A stretch of DNA of 64,000 nt from Neotabrizicola shimadae (GTDB lineage Bacteria; Pseudomonadota; Alphaproteobacteria; Rhodobacterales; Rhodobacteraceae): contig NZ_CP069370.1 of assembly GCF_019623905.1 (NCBI RefSeq), positions 1,550,001 to 1,614,000 of the forward strand, read 5' to 3'. The position numbers were made by a program, and so were the translations under genes. This document shows positions 1 to 8,259 of the stretch, piece by piece (the stretch's first letter is position 1; the number at the start of each line of letters is the position of its first letter). The notes below the pieces were generated by a model, which searched no databases, was not told where the DNA came from, and worked only from the letters and a program-made list of their open reading frames with translations.

Positions 1-1073
1 GCCTGGTCATAGCTCAGGCCAATCGCCTGGGGCATCAGCACGCAGGACAGCGCCACCGCGATGGCGCCCGCCTCCTGATAGGCCGGGCTGTACAAAAGCC
101 CCACGATGGGCACGCCGCCAAAGGCAAAGACCGCCAGCAGCGCCACCAGCACCGCCGTCAAGCCATAGCGCAGCCGCCGCATCCGCGCCCGCACGGCATC
201 CCCGCCCACAGGCTCGCGCGCCTCGCGATACAGCGGGATCAGCACGCGCCCCGTGACCGCCTGGCCCAGAAGGATGGGAAAGGTCGCCAGGAAAGCGCCG
301 ATGTTGTAGACGCCCAACTCGCTCAGCGTCAGATGCGCCCCCAGAATAGCCCGGTCGCCCTGCAGCAGGAAGAATCCGCCCACGGTGGACAGGAAAATCC
401 ACTTGCCGAAATGGATCAGGTCATGCGCCGCCGCGCGCTCCCACCGGAAGCGGTTGACCTCGCCCGGCAGGAACCGCAGCACCAGCGGAATTCGCAGCAT
501 CGGCGTCAGCAGCCCGCCGATGACCAGCGCCCAGACCGATCCGGTCGCCCAGGCCACCAGGATCATCGCGGCAAGGGTGGCCACCTGCACGAAAAGGTCC
601 AGGAACACCACCCGCTCCAGCATCAGGTGGCGGTTGGCGCTGTCCACCCGTGTCGGCGTGAAGCCCCCGATCAGCAGCCCGAACGCCCCCACCGGCAACA
701 GATAGACAAGCTGCGGCGCGTCATAGAACCAGGCCGCCGGCCAAGCCAGCGCCGAGGCCACCACGAACAGAAGCGCGCCCCGGATCACCCCGATCGTCCA
801 GGCCGTGTTCAGGTAATCAGGATCGTCGCCCCGCTTGTGCTGCGCGATGGACGGCCCGATGCCCATGTCCGAAAACAGCGCCAGCCCGATCAGAACCATC
901 GACACCAGCGCCATCAGGCCAAAGGCCTCGGGCGCCAGCAACCGCGTCAGGATCAGGTTCGACGCCAGCCGCAGCACCTGCGCCAGCACGAAGGCGATGG
1001 CCGTCACCGCCGATCCGCGCATCGCGCGCTCAAACAGACCCTGCCCCCGGAAGGCACGAAGTAGCCGGCCCAT
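1..1073 (-). CDS. Oligosaccharide flippase family protein (partial, C-terminus beyond window)
   Basis: The reading frame runs leftwards from an ATG at 1073 and is open to the window edge, so at least 357 codons are present and the C-terminus is missing. The product starts MGRLLRAFRGQGLFERAM and continues as a string of long hydrophobic segments separated by short basic loops. This matches polysaccharide transporters of the MOP superfamily (Wzx/RfbX type), which flip lipid-linked oligosaccharides across the inner membrane. An early block with S-D-M-G-I-G-P is typical of that family. It is divergent from mtnP with about 136 bp between them. No glycosyltransferases are visible, because the rest of any surface-polysaccharide locus would lie outside the window. 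Confidence 0.75.
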   Translation of the reverse strand, partial: MGRLLRAFRGQGLFERAMRGSAVTAIAFVLAQVLRLASNLILTRLLAPEAFGLMALVSMVLIGLALFSDMGIGPSIAQHKRGDDPDYLNTAWTIGVIRGALLFVVASALAWPAAWFYDAPQLVYLLPVGAFGLLIGGFTPTRVDSANRHLMLERVVFLDLFVQVATLAAMILVAWATGSVWALVIGGLLTPMLRIPLVLRFLPGEVNRFRWERAAAHDLIHFGKWIFLSTVGGFFLLQGDRAILGAHLTLSELGVYNIGAFLATFPILLGQAVTGRVLIPLYREAREPVGGDAVRARMRRLRYGLTAVLVALLAVFAFGGVPIVGLLYSPAYQEAGAIAVALSCVLMPQAIGLSYDQ

Positions 1074-1209
1074 TCAAACCCCTTGCGATCCGGCGCCACC
1101 CTAGGAACCCGCCAGCCAAAGCGCAATCGCGATGCCGGGAACGGACTGTCGCGCTTGCGGTCCCCGTGACGCGCGGCCTAATCTGCCGCGCAACCGGAAG
1201 GAGACGTCC

Positions 1210-2079
1210 ATGCAGACCATGATCGGGGTGATCGGCGGATCGGGCCTGTACCAGATCGAGGGGCTGGAAGGCGCCTCCTGGGTCCAGGTCGAAACCCCCT
1301 GGGGCCAGCCCTCGGACGAGCTTCTGGTGGGCCGGCTCGACGGTGTGCCGATGGCCTTCCTGCCACGCCATGGCCGCGGCCATGTCCAGACGCCCTCCTC
1401 CATCAACTACCGCGCCAACATCGACGCGCTGAAGCGGCTCGGCTGCACCGATGTGGTGGCCGTCTCCGCCGTGGGCTCGCTGCGCGAGGACTACCGGCCC
1501 GGCGATTTCGTCCTGGTCGACCAGTACATCGACCGCACCTTCGCGCGGGAGAAATCCTTCTTCGGCCCCGGTCTGGTGGGCCATGTGGGCTTTGCCCATC
1601 CCACTTGCCCCCGCCTCTCCGACACCTGCGCCGAGGCCGCCCTGGCCCAGGGCGTGACGGTCCATCGCGGCGCGACCTATGTGGCGATGGAAGGCCCGCA
1701 ATTCTCCACCCTTGCCGAAAGCCGCCTCTACCGCTCCTGGGGTGCCGACGTGATCGGCATGACCGGGATGCCAGAGGCAAAGCTCGCCCGCGAGGCCGAG
1801 CTTTGCTATGCCTGCGTGGCCATGGTCACGGATTACGACTGCTGGCACCCCGACCACGACAGCGTGGACGTGGCGATGGTCATCCGCACCCTGACGCAAA
1901 ACGCCGGCCACGCCCGCGGCCTCGTCGCCCGCCTGCCCGCCCTCCTCGGCCAGGACCGCGCCCCCTGCCCCCACGGCTGCGACCGCGCGCTCGACACCGC
2001 GATCATGACCGCCCCCGACAAGCGCGACCCCGAGCTTCTGGCGAAGTTGGATGCCGTGGCTGGCCGCGTCCTCCCCTGA
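1210..2079 (+). CDS. mtnP: S-methyl-5'-thioadenosine phosphorylase
   Basis: Cytosolic enzyme that phosphorolyses methylthioadenosine, the by-product of polyamine and homoserine-lactone synthesis, to adenine and methylthioribose-1-phosphate. The 289-residue length is normal for the family. GGSGLY at residues 9-14 and RHGRGH at 53-58 are the phosphate-binding signatures. The later AMEGPQFST block and the E-x(n)-TDYDCWH stretch belong to the nucleoside and methylthio pockets. The ATG at 1210 is chosen because a GGAAGGAG ribosome site lies just upstream and the family begins near M[11 protein letters not shown]; an in-frame extension to 1132 is unlikely. apt follows 28 bp downstream and takes the adenine product, so the two form a salvage operon. 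Confidence 0.95.
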   Translation: MQTMIGVIGGSGLYQIEGLEGASWVQVETPWGQPSDELLVGRLDGVPMAFLPRHGRGHVQTPSSINYRANIDALKRLGCTDVVAVSAVGSLREDYRPGDFVLVDQYIDRTFAREKSFFGPGLVGHVGFAHPTCPRLSDTCAEAALAQGVTVHRGATYVAMEGPQFSTLAESRLYRSWGADVIGMTGMPEAKLAREAELCYACVAMVTDYDCWHPDHDSVDVAMVIRTLTQNAGHARGLVARLPALLGQDRAPCPHGCDRALDTAIMTAPDKRDPELLAKLDAVAGRVLP

Positions 2080-2107
2080 CCTTTTCCCCCGACCGCCCGA
2101 GGTTTCC

Positions 2108-2641
2108 ATGTCCAAGACCGTCAAGGACTACATCCGCACCATCGTGGATTTCCCGCATGAGGGGATCCTGTTCCGCGATGTGACCACGCTCTTCGCCGAT
2201 GCGCGCGGGTTCCGCATGGCGATCGACCAGCTTCTGAACCCCTATGCCGGGATGCGCATCGACAAGGTGGCGGGGCTGGAAGCGCGGGGCTTCATCCTGG
2301 GCGGCGCGGTGGCGCACCAGCTCTCCACCGGCTTCGTGCCGATCCGCAAGAAGGGCAAGCTGCCCGGCCGCACCATCGCGCAGGGCTACACGCTGGAATA
2401 TGGCGAGGCGGTGATGGAGGTGCACGACGATGCCCTACTGCCCGGAGAGAAGGTGCTTCTCGTCGATGACCTCCTTGCCACCGGCGGCACCGCCGAGGCC
2501 GGCATCCGCCTGATCGAACGCCTCGGTGGCGAGGTCGTGGGCTGCGCCTTCGTCATCGACCTCCCCGACCTCGGCGGCCGCCGCAAGCTGGAAGCCATGG
2601 GGATGGAGGTCCACTGCCTCTGCGCCTTCGAAGGGCATTGA
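2108..2641 (+). CDS. apt: Adenine phosphoribosyltransferase
   Basis: Converts adenine and PRPP to AMP and pyrophosphate in the cytosol. The 177-residue protein carries the PRPP-binding loop [14 protein letters not shown] at about residues 116-129 and the type I phosphoribosyltransferase core, including F-P-x-x-G-I-x-F-R-D near the N-terminus. The start at 2108 gives the standard [10 protein letters not shown] beginning; an upstream in-frame extension to 2051 overlaps mtnP and is not expected. Its partner mtnP ends 28 bp upstream, so methylthioadenosine is carried to AMP by adjacent genes. The IS110 transposase stop lies only 20 bp after the apt stop, so the element inserted right at the 3' end of this operon without disrupting apt. 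Confidence 0.95.
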   Translation: MSKTVKDYIRTIVDFPHEGILFRDVTTLFADARGFRMAIDQLLNPYAGMRIDKVAGLEARGFILGGAVAHQLSTGFVPIRKKGKLPGRTIAQGYTLEYGEAVMEVHDDALLPGEKVLLVDDLLATGGTAEAGIRLIERLGGEVVGCAFVIDLPDLGGRRKLEAMGMEVHCLCAFEGH

Positions 2642-2661
2642 GCGAGCGTAGCAACTGTCTT

Positions 2662-3654
<993 letters not shown>

Positions 3655-3659
3655 TCAGG

Positions 3660-3860
3660 TTTGAAGTCGGTCGGCAGACGAGCCCCAAGCTACGCGACGG
3701 GCTCAAAGGCCCAAGGGTGGGTCGGGGTCTCGTCTGCCAGCCACATTATCGCAAAACGGCAAGAGACAAGGGTGGGTGAAACCCACCACTTCCCGGCCCA
3801 TGGGTTTCGTGACGGAGCTTCAGCAAGCCTTAGGTCGGGGTTCATCCCGACTCCCACCTC
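3660..3860 (-). ncRNA. Candidate IS110 bridge RNA / structured left end
   Basis: Upstream of the transposase, read on the minus strand, three strong stem-loops follow one another. One pairs 3834-3839 with 3846-3851. One pairs GAAACCCA at 3778-3785 with TGGGTTTC at 3801-3808. The largest pairs 3673-3686 with 3724-3738 (GGCAGACGAG plus CCCC against its complement, one bulged base) around a 37-nt loop. IS110-group elements encode a bridge RNA of about 170-200 nt in this place, built of stems with internal guide loops. The structure is visible in the sequence; its identity as a bridge RNA is inferred from position and family. Confidence 0.45.
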
Positions 3861-4240
3861 AAACGACGTCCCACCAGAAACGACGGCAGCGTGAACTCAC
3901 TCCCCCGACGCTGAACCGGTGTTTGCTCTTGCCGGCGCAACCATCGCAAAGGGGCCGGAGGGATTTTCGGCGCCCGGACATGGCCGGCCATGATGACATG
4001 CCGGGCCCCCATTCCTTGCCGACACGGTAACTCCCGCGCATGACCCATTGCCTGGGCATGGTTCACCCGGATTCCGAACCCGGACGCGTCCAACCCCGCC
4101 GCTGCAACCTGGAAGCCATCGCGATAAGGGTCCATAGCCTCCGCGCCTGCGAGGGGCGCCGAGGCCGGGCCGACCTGGACGGCGATCCCAAGGGCGCCCG
4201 TGGACTGCTGGCCTCATGGCGCGTACAACTCGGACAATTC
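3861..4240. other. Intergenic stretch with no supported gene
   Basis: Between the probable IS110 left end and the first 73-bp repeat there is about 380 bp with no recognisable gene. A 97-codon frame on the minus strand (3842-4135) has no family resemblance that I recognise and no ribosome site. The stretch has small dyads such as CATGGCCGGCCATG near 3980. It may be leftover flank of the insertion or of an older gene. Confidence 0.4.
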
Positions 4241-4313
4241 TTAAGTCCAAGTTAAGACGACCGCGCAACCCATTGCAATCATTCAACTCGACGAAGCGTC
4301 CGAGCTCGGACGC
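4241..4313 (-). repeat. 73-bp three-block repeat, copy A
   Basis: Read from the metF side (minus strand) the order is palindrome, AACCCATTG complement, TTAA block. On the plus strand it is TTAAGTCCAAGTTAA (4241-4255), 11 nt, AACCCATTG (4267-4275), 20 nt, GCGTCCGAGCTCGGACGC (4296-4313). The palindrome is perfect over 18 bp. Copies B and C have the same blocks at exactly the same spacing. It lies just beyond the metF terminator. Confidence 0.9.
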
Positions 4314-4327
4314 CCCATCGGGACCGT

Positions 4328-4352
4328 AAAGAAAAGGGGGGCAGAGCCCCCC
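4328..4352 (-). terminator. Rho-independent terminator of metF
   Basis: On the minus strand a 7-bp stem, GGGGGGC against GCCCCCC with loop of three (stem bases 4336-4342 and 4346-4352), is followed by TTTTCTTT. It lies about 50 bp after the metF stop and is the most canonical terminator in the window. Confidence 0.85.
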
Positions 4353-4401
4353 TCAGTTTCGCGCCGGTGCGGCCCAGGGAGAGCCGTCCCGCCGCCGGAA
4401 G

Positions 4402-5262
4402 TCAGGCCACCTTTTCCAGCGCCACCTCGGGCGCCACGCCCAGGGCACGGCAGACCTCGCGGGTCAGGTGGGGCCGGTTCAGGGTATAGAAGTGCAGGTC
4501 CTCCACCCCCTCCGAGATGAGGCGGTCGCAGAGGGTGGTGCACTGGGTCAGGGCCAGAAGCTCCTCGCGCCCGTCGCGGGCCGCGATCTGGAACCCCTCG
4601 TCCAGCCGTCCCGGCACCGAGGTCCCGCAGCGCAGGGCAAACCGCTTCACCCCCTCCCAGGACTGGATCGGCAGGATGCCCGGCACGATGGGGGCGGTGA
4701 TGCCCTCCTTCGCGCAGAGGTCGCGGAACCGAAGGAAGGTCTCGGCCTCGAAGAAGAACTGGGTGATGGCCGAAACCGCCCCGGCCTCCAGCTTCCGCTT
4801 CAGCCAGCGCACATCGGCCCTGGCATCGGCCGCCTCGGGGTGGCGTTCGGGATAGGCGCCGACCCGCACCTTGAAGCGGGGGCTGAGCGCCTCGACCAAC
4901 TCCACCGAATTGGCAAAGCCCTCGGCATGCGGCACGAACCGGCCAGCCTCCTTGGGCGGATCGCCGCGCAGCGCCACGATCTCGGTCACCCCGGCCGCAG
5001 CATAGCTGTCGGCGATGGCCAGCGTCTCGGCCTTGGAGGCTCCCACACAAGTCAGATGGGCCGCCACGTTCAGCCCGTAGTTCCGGCGGATCGTCGCCAC
5101 CGCCTCATGCGTCAGCTTCCGGGTGGTGCCGCCCGCACCATAGGTCACGCTCACGAAATCCGGCCGCATTGGCGCCAGCGCCTGCACCGTCTCCCAAAGC
5201 CGGAACGAGGCGTCCAGCGACTGCGGCGGGAAGAATTCATACGAGATGCGCTTCAGAGCCAT
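4402..5262 (-). CDS. metF: Methylenetetrahydrofolate reductase
   Basis: Reduces 5,10-methylene-THF to 5-methyl-THF with NADH and FAD, feeding methionine synthesis. The 286-residue protein has the family opening S-Y-E-F-F-P-P-Q (residues 6-13), the substrate-site Asp/Gly block VSVTYGAGG, the FAD-binding HLTCVGAS and LRGDPP motifs, and ITQFFFEAE further on. The ATG at 5262 gives MALKRISYEFFPP, the normal start; the frame extends upstream only into the divergent regulator. A MetR-like LysR gene is divergently placed 87 bp away, the classic metF/metR arrangement, and operator-like sites lie between them. A strong terminator follows. Confidence 0.95.
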   Translation of the reverse strand: MALKRISYEFFPPQSLDASFRLWETVQALAPMRPDFVSVTYGAGGTTRKLTHEAVATIRRNYGLNVAAHLTCVGASKAETLAIADSYAAAGVTEIVALRGDPPKEAGRFVPHAEGFANSVELVEALSPRFKVRVGAYPERHPEAADARADVRWLKRKLEAGAVSAITQFFFEAETFLRFRDLCAKEGITAPIVPGILPIQSWEGVKRFALRCGTSVPGRLDEGFQIAARDGREELLALTQCTTLCDRLISEGVEDLHFYTLNRPHLTREVCRALGVAPEVALEKVA

Positions 5263-5305
5263 GGTCTTCTCCGTTGTTGCGCCTCTTGTGCCATGGCATG
5301 CGACG

Positions 5306-5339
5306 TGAGACCAATTCATAATCTTCAAGATCAACTTGA
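5306..5339. promoter_or_regulatory. Candidate MetR operator region
   Basis: In the 87-bp metF/metR spacer, TGAG-ACCAA-TTCA (5306-5318) differs by one base from the enterobacterial MetR box TGAA-N5-TTCA. Directly next to it is a perfect dyad, TCAAG-ATCAA-CTTGA (5325-5339), which has LysR-type geometry. The two sites are centred about 20 bp apart, consistent with a pair of LysR dimers. Seen in sequence; regulator assignment is by analogy. Confidence 0.5.
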
Positions 5340-5349
5340 GGCCTGGCTC

Positions 5350-6255
5350 ATGTATATCGACCTCCGCCACCTCCGCACCATTCGGGCCATCCACCACTCC
5401 GGCGGGCTGGCGCGGGCGGCGGAGATACTGAACACCACGCAGTCGGCGTTGTCGCATCAGGTGAAGGGGATCGAGGATCAGGCGGGGGTGGAGTTGTTCG
5501 TGCGCCGCGCGCGTCCGATGCGGCTGTCGGCGGCGGGGTTGAGGATGCTGCGGGCGGCGGAGCGGATCCTGCCGGAGATCGACGCGCTGGAGGAGGAATT
5601 CCGGGCACTGCGGTCGGGCAAGACCGGGCGGCTGCACATCACGCTGGAATGCCACGCCTGTTTCGACTGGCTGTTCCCGGTGCTGGAGCAGTTCCGCCAT
5701 GCCTGGCCGGAGGTGGATGTGGATATCCGGGCCGGGCTGGCCTTCGATGCGCTTCCCGCGCTGGACCGCGAGGAGGTGGACCTGGTGATCTCATCCAACC
5801 CGGTGGACCTGGTGGGGCTGACCTTCAACCCGCTCTTCGACTACCACCCGACCTTCGTGGCCTCGAAGGACAATCCGCTGGCCCAGAAGGCGGTGATCGG
5901 GGCGGAGGACTTTCGGGACCAGGTGCTGATCACCTATCCGGTGGGGCGGGACCGGCTGGATGTGTTCACGGAACTGCTGACCCCGGCCAGGGTGGAGCCG
6001 CGGGCGCAGCGGACGGCCGAGCTGACGGCGGTGATCCTGATGCTGGTGGGGTCGAACCGGGGGGTGTCGGTGCTGCCGGACTGGGTGCTGCGGGAGGTCA
6101 AGGGGAACCCGGACTATGCCACCCGGCCGCTGGGGCCGGGGCCGGTGACCAAGCGGCTCTATGCGGCCACTCGGGTCGAGGATGCCGCCCGGCCCTACAT
6201 GGCCCATTTCCTGCGTCTGGCCCGGACCGAGGCGGTGAAGCTGCAGCGGGCCTGA
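5350..6255 (+). CDS. metR: LysR-family regulator of methionine metabolism (MetR-like)
   Basis: A 301-residue LysR-type activator. The N-terminal winged helix-turn-helix includes ARAAEILNTTQSALSHQVKG (about residues 18-37), followed by the LysR substrate domain. The start MYIDLRHLRTIRAI is the standard one for MetR proteins in this group; upstream in-frame sequence is antisense to metF. Known MetR proteins use homocysteine as co-inducer and control metF and metE/H. Divergence from metF and the dyads between the genes support that role here. A 73-bp repeat palindrome begins 6 bp after its stop codon. Confidence 0.85.
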   Translation: MYIDLRHLRTIRAIHHSGGLARAAEILNTTQSALSHQVKGIEDQAGVELFVRRARPMRLSAAGLRMLRAAERILPEIDALEEEFRALRSGKTGRLHITLECHACFDWLFPVLEQFRHAWPEVDVDIRAGLAFDALPALDREEVDLVISSNPVDLVGLTFNPLFDYHPTFVASKDNPLAQKAVIGAEDFRDQVLITYPVGRDRLDVFTELLTPARVEPRAQRTAELTAVILMLVGSNRGVSVLPDWVLREVKGNPDYATRPLGPGPVTKRLYAATRVEDAARPYMAHFLRLARTEAVKLQRA

Positions 6256-6260
6256 GGGGG

Positions 6261-6333
6261 GCGTCCGAGCTCGGACGCTTGAACCAAAACCATGAAATCA
6301 ATGGGTTACTGGTTCGATTTAACTTGGACTTAA
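6261..6333 (+). repeat. 73-bp three-block repeat, copy B
   Basis: The palindrome GCGTCCGAGCTCGGACGC (6261-6278) starts 6 bp after the metR stop. It is followed by 20 nt, CAATGGGTT (6299-6307), 11 nt and TTAACTTGGACTTAA (6319-6333). This is the reverse complement of copy A with identical internal spacing. It lies in the metR-amidohydrolase gap, 84 bp before the next start codon. Confidence 0.9.
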
Positions 6334-6416
6334 CACTTGTCCGGGTCTGCGACCGCGCTTGCCGGAATCGACGCCCTGCGCAACTCTGCGACCGCGGGGA
6401 TGAGGGGGAGGACTGC

Positions 6417-8222
6417 ATGGCCGGCGCGTTTCACGCCTGCCCCTGTTGCGGCGGGGCGTTCGATGGGTTCCTGAAGGCGGCGCGCAGGGCCGGGTCGCCC
6501 GAGTGGCAAGAGCCTGCCGGCGTCAGCCGCCGGGGCTTTCTGGCCGGATCGGCGCTGGCAGGCGGGCTGATGGCCATGCCGGGGCATGTGGTGGCAGAAG
6601 AGCCGCCGGTGCGGCTCTTTCACGGCGGCACGATCCTGACGGTGGACGCCCGGTTCAGCGTGGCCGAGGCTCTGGCGATCCGGGGCAACGCGATACTGGC
6701 CGTGGGGACGCTGGAGGAGGCGCGCGCGGCTGCGGGGCCGGGCGCCGAGGAGATCGACCTGAAGGGCCACGTCGTGCTGCCGGGCTTTGTGGAGCCTCAT
6801 GCCCATGTGATCGCCGGGTCGGCGGTCGATGCGATCATGGCCAATGTCGGCGCGCCCTATTTCGCCACGGCGGCGGATGTGCTGACGCATCTGGCCGAGC
6901 GTGTGGCCGCCACGCCCGAAGGCGACTGGGTGCTGGCGCGAAACTATGATCCTGCCTTGCAGGCAGGGCCGGATGCGCTTTCGTTCGAGGAACTCGACAA
7001 GGTGTCGGCGACGGTGCCGGTCTTCGTGATGAATTCCTCGGGGCATCTGGCCTATGCCAACCGCGCGGCCTTCCGTGCGGCGGGCATCCCGGAAGACATC
7101 GAGAACCCGCCCGGCGCGGAATTCGTGCGCGACGACAGCGGCGCCCTGACCGGCGTGATGAAGAACAATGTGGCCTTCCTGCAGATTGCCTCGGCCGCAC
7201 CGCAGATGAGCCGCCTACAGCCGGTCGAGGCGCTGATCGCGATGTTGCAGGGCTGGAGCCGTCTGGGGCTGACCACGGTGAGCGAGTTGTCGCTGGGATC
7301 GCTGACGCAATCGCCTGAGGATGCGCAGATCCTGTTCGCGGCGGGGGCTTCGGGCCGCCTGGCGGCGCGTGTGCGGGCCTATCCCTTCTACACGATCGGC
7401 GGCGCGGCATGGGATGCCGCGGGGGTAAGGCCGGGCCAGGGCGACGCGCTTGCGAGGATCGCCGGATACAAGTTGGTGGCGGACGGGTCGAACCAGGGAT
7501 TTACCGGGCTGCAACGCGAACCCTATGTCGGGACCGACAGTGTCGGTGTGGCCTACATGACGCCCGCCGACATGGCGGAAGAGGCAGTGGAGCGGGCAGG
7601 CAAGGGCTGGCCGCTGGCCATTCATGGCAATGGCGATGCCGGCATCGACACCGTGCTGGATGCGCTGGCGGCGGTGCAGGCGAGCGGCGCCGACATGGGG
7701 GCCGTGCGCGCGCGGATCGAACATTGTTCGATGCTGCACGACGACCAGATCGCACGGATGCAGGATCTGGGCGTTTCGGCCAGCATGTTGATCGGCCATG
7801 TCTACTACTGGGGTGTCTGGATGCGCGACCGGGTCTTCGGGCCGGACCGGGTGATGCACCTGTGCCGGGCGGCCAGCGTGAAGGCGGCGGGGCTGAGCCT
7901 GTCCCTGCATTCCGATTTCATGGTGACGGACCCCGATCCGCTGCACATGATCCAGATGGCCGTGACGCGCGAGACATGGGCGGAGCCGGGATTCGTGCTG
8001 AACCCGTCCGAGCGGATTTCGGTGGACGAGGCGATTGCGGCCGTCACGCGGGAAGCGGCCTGGCAACTGGGCTCGGACCACGAGGTCGGAAGCCTGGAAG
8101 CGGGCAAGCTGGCCGATCTGGTGATTCTGGAGGCCGATCCGCGCCGGGTGCCTGTGGAGAAGATCAAGGACATCCGGGTTCTGGAAACCTGGATGGACGG
8201 ACGGCAGGTCTGGGCCGCCTAG
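6417..8222 (+). CDS. Amidohydrolase family protein with Tat signal (YtcJ-like)
   Basis: 601 residues, amidohydrolase_3 type, a metal-dependent hydrolase of unknown substrate. The metal-site motif is VEPHAHV; the later HGNGD and the C-terminal LHSDFMVTDPDP (third His and catalytic Asp region) complete the barrel. The closing ELGSLEAGKLADLVILE-like block is present in the form VGSLEAGKLADLVILE. Near the N-terminus SRRGFLAGSALAGG is a twin-arginine export signal. In front of it sits a Cys cluster (ACPCCGG, Cys 8, 10, 11), which is odd for an export leader. The ATG at 6417 follows GGGGGAGGA. It probably acts in the periplasm. Substrate cannot be called. Confidence 0.8.
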   Translation: MAGAFHACPCCGGAFDGFLKAARRAGSPEWQEPAGVSRRGFLAGSALAGGLMAMPGHVVAEEPPVRLFHGGTILTVDARFSVAEALAIRGNAILAVGTLEEARAAAGPGAEEIDLKGHVVLPGFVEPHAHVIAGSAVDAIMANVGAPYFATAADVLTHLAERVAATPEGDWVLARNYDPALQAGPDALSFEELDKVSATVPVFVMNSSGHLAYANRAAFRAAGIPEDIENPPGAEFVRDDSGALTGVMKNNVAFLQIASAAPQMSRLQPVEALIAMLQGWSRLGLTTVSELSLGSLTQSPEDAQILFAAGASGRLAARVRAYPFYTIGGAAWDAAGVRPGQGDALARIAGYKLVADGSNQGFTGLQREPYVGTDSVGVAYMTPADMAEEAVERAGKGWPLAIHGNGDAGIDTVLDALAAVQASGADMGAVRARIEHCSMLHDDQIARMQDLGVSASMLIGHVYYWGVWMRDRVFGPDRVMHLCRAASVKAAGLSLSLHSDFMVTDPDPLHMIQMAVTRETWAEPGFVLNPSERISVDEAIAAVTREAAWQLGSDHEVGSLEAGKLADLVILEADPRRVPVEKIKDIRVLETWMDGRQVWAA

Positions 8223-8259
8223 CCGGTCTGACGCGCCTGTGGCGACAAGCCGGGCCGTG

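Noticed and set aside
333-1064. 243-codon plus-strand frame opposite the flippase gene
   Set aside because: It is Arg/His/Gln-rich, has no family features and is antisense to the open flippase frame, whose hydrophobic pattern is clear.
3842-4135. 97-codon minus-strand frame in the IS110 flank
   Set aside because: No ribosome site, no recognised family, and it crosses the probable element boundary; treated as non-coding.
5263-5349. SAM riboswitch in the metF leader
   Set aside because: Only 87 bp separate metF and metR and no SAM-II type pseudoknot pattern was seen; LysR dyads explain the spacer better.
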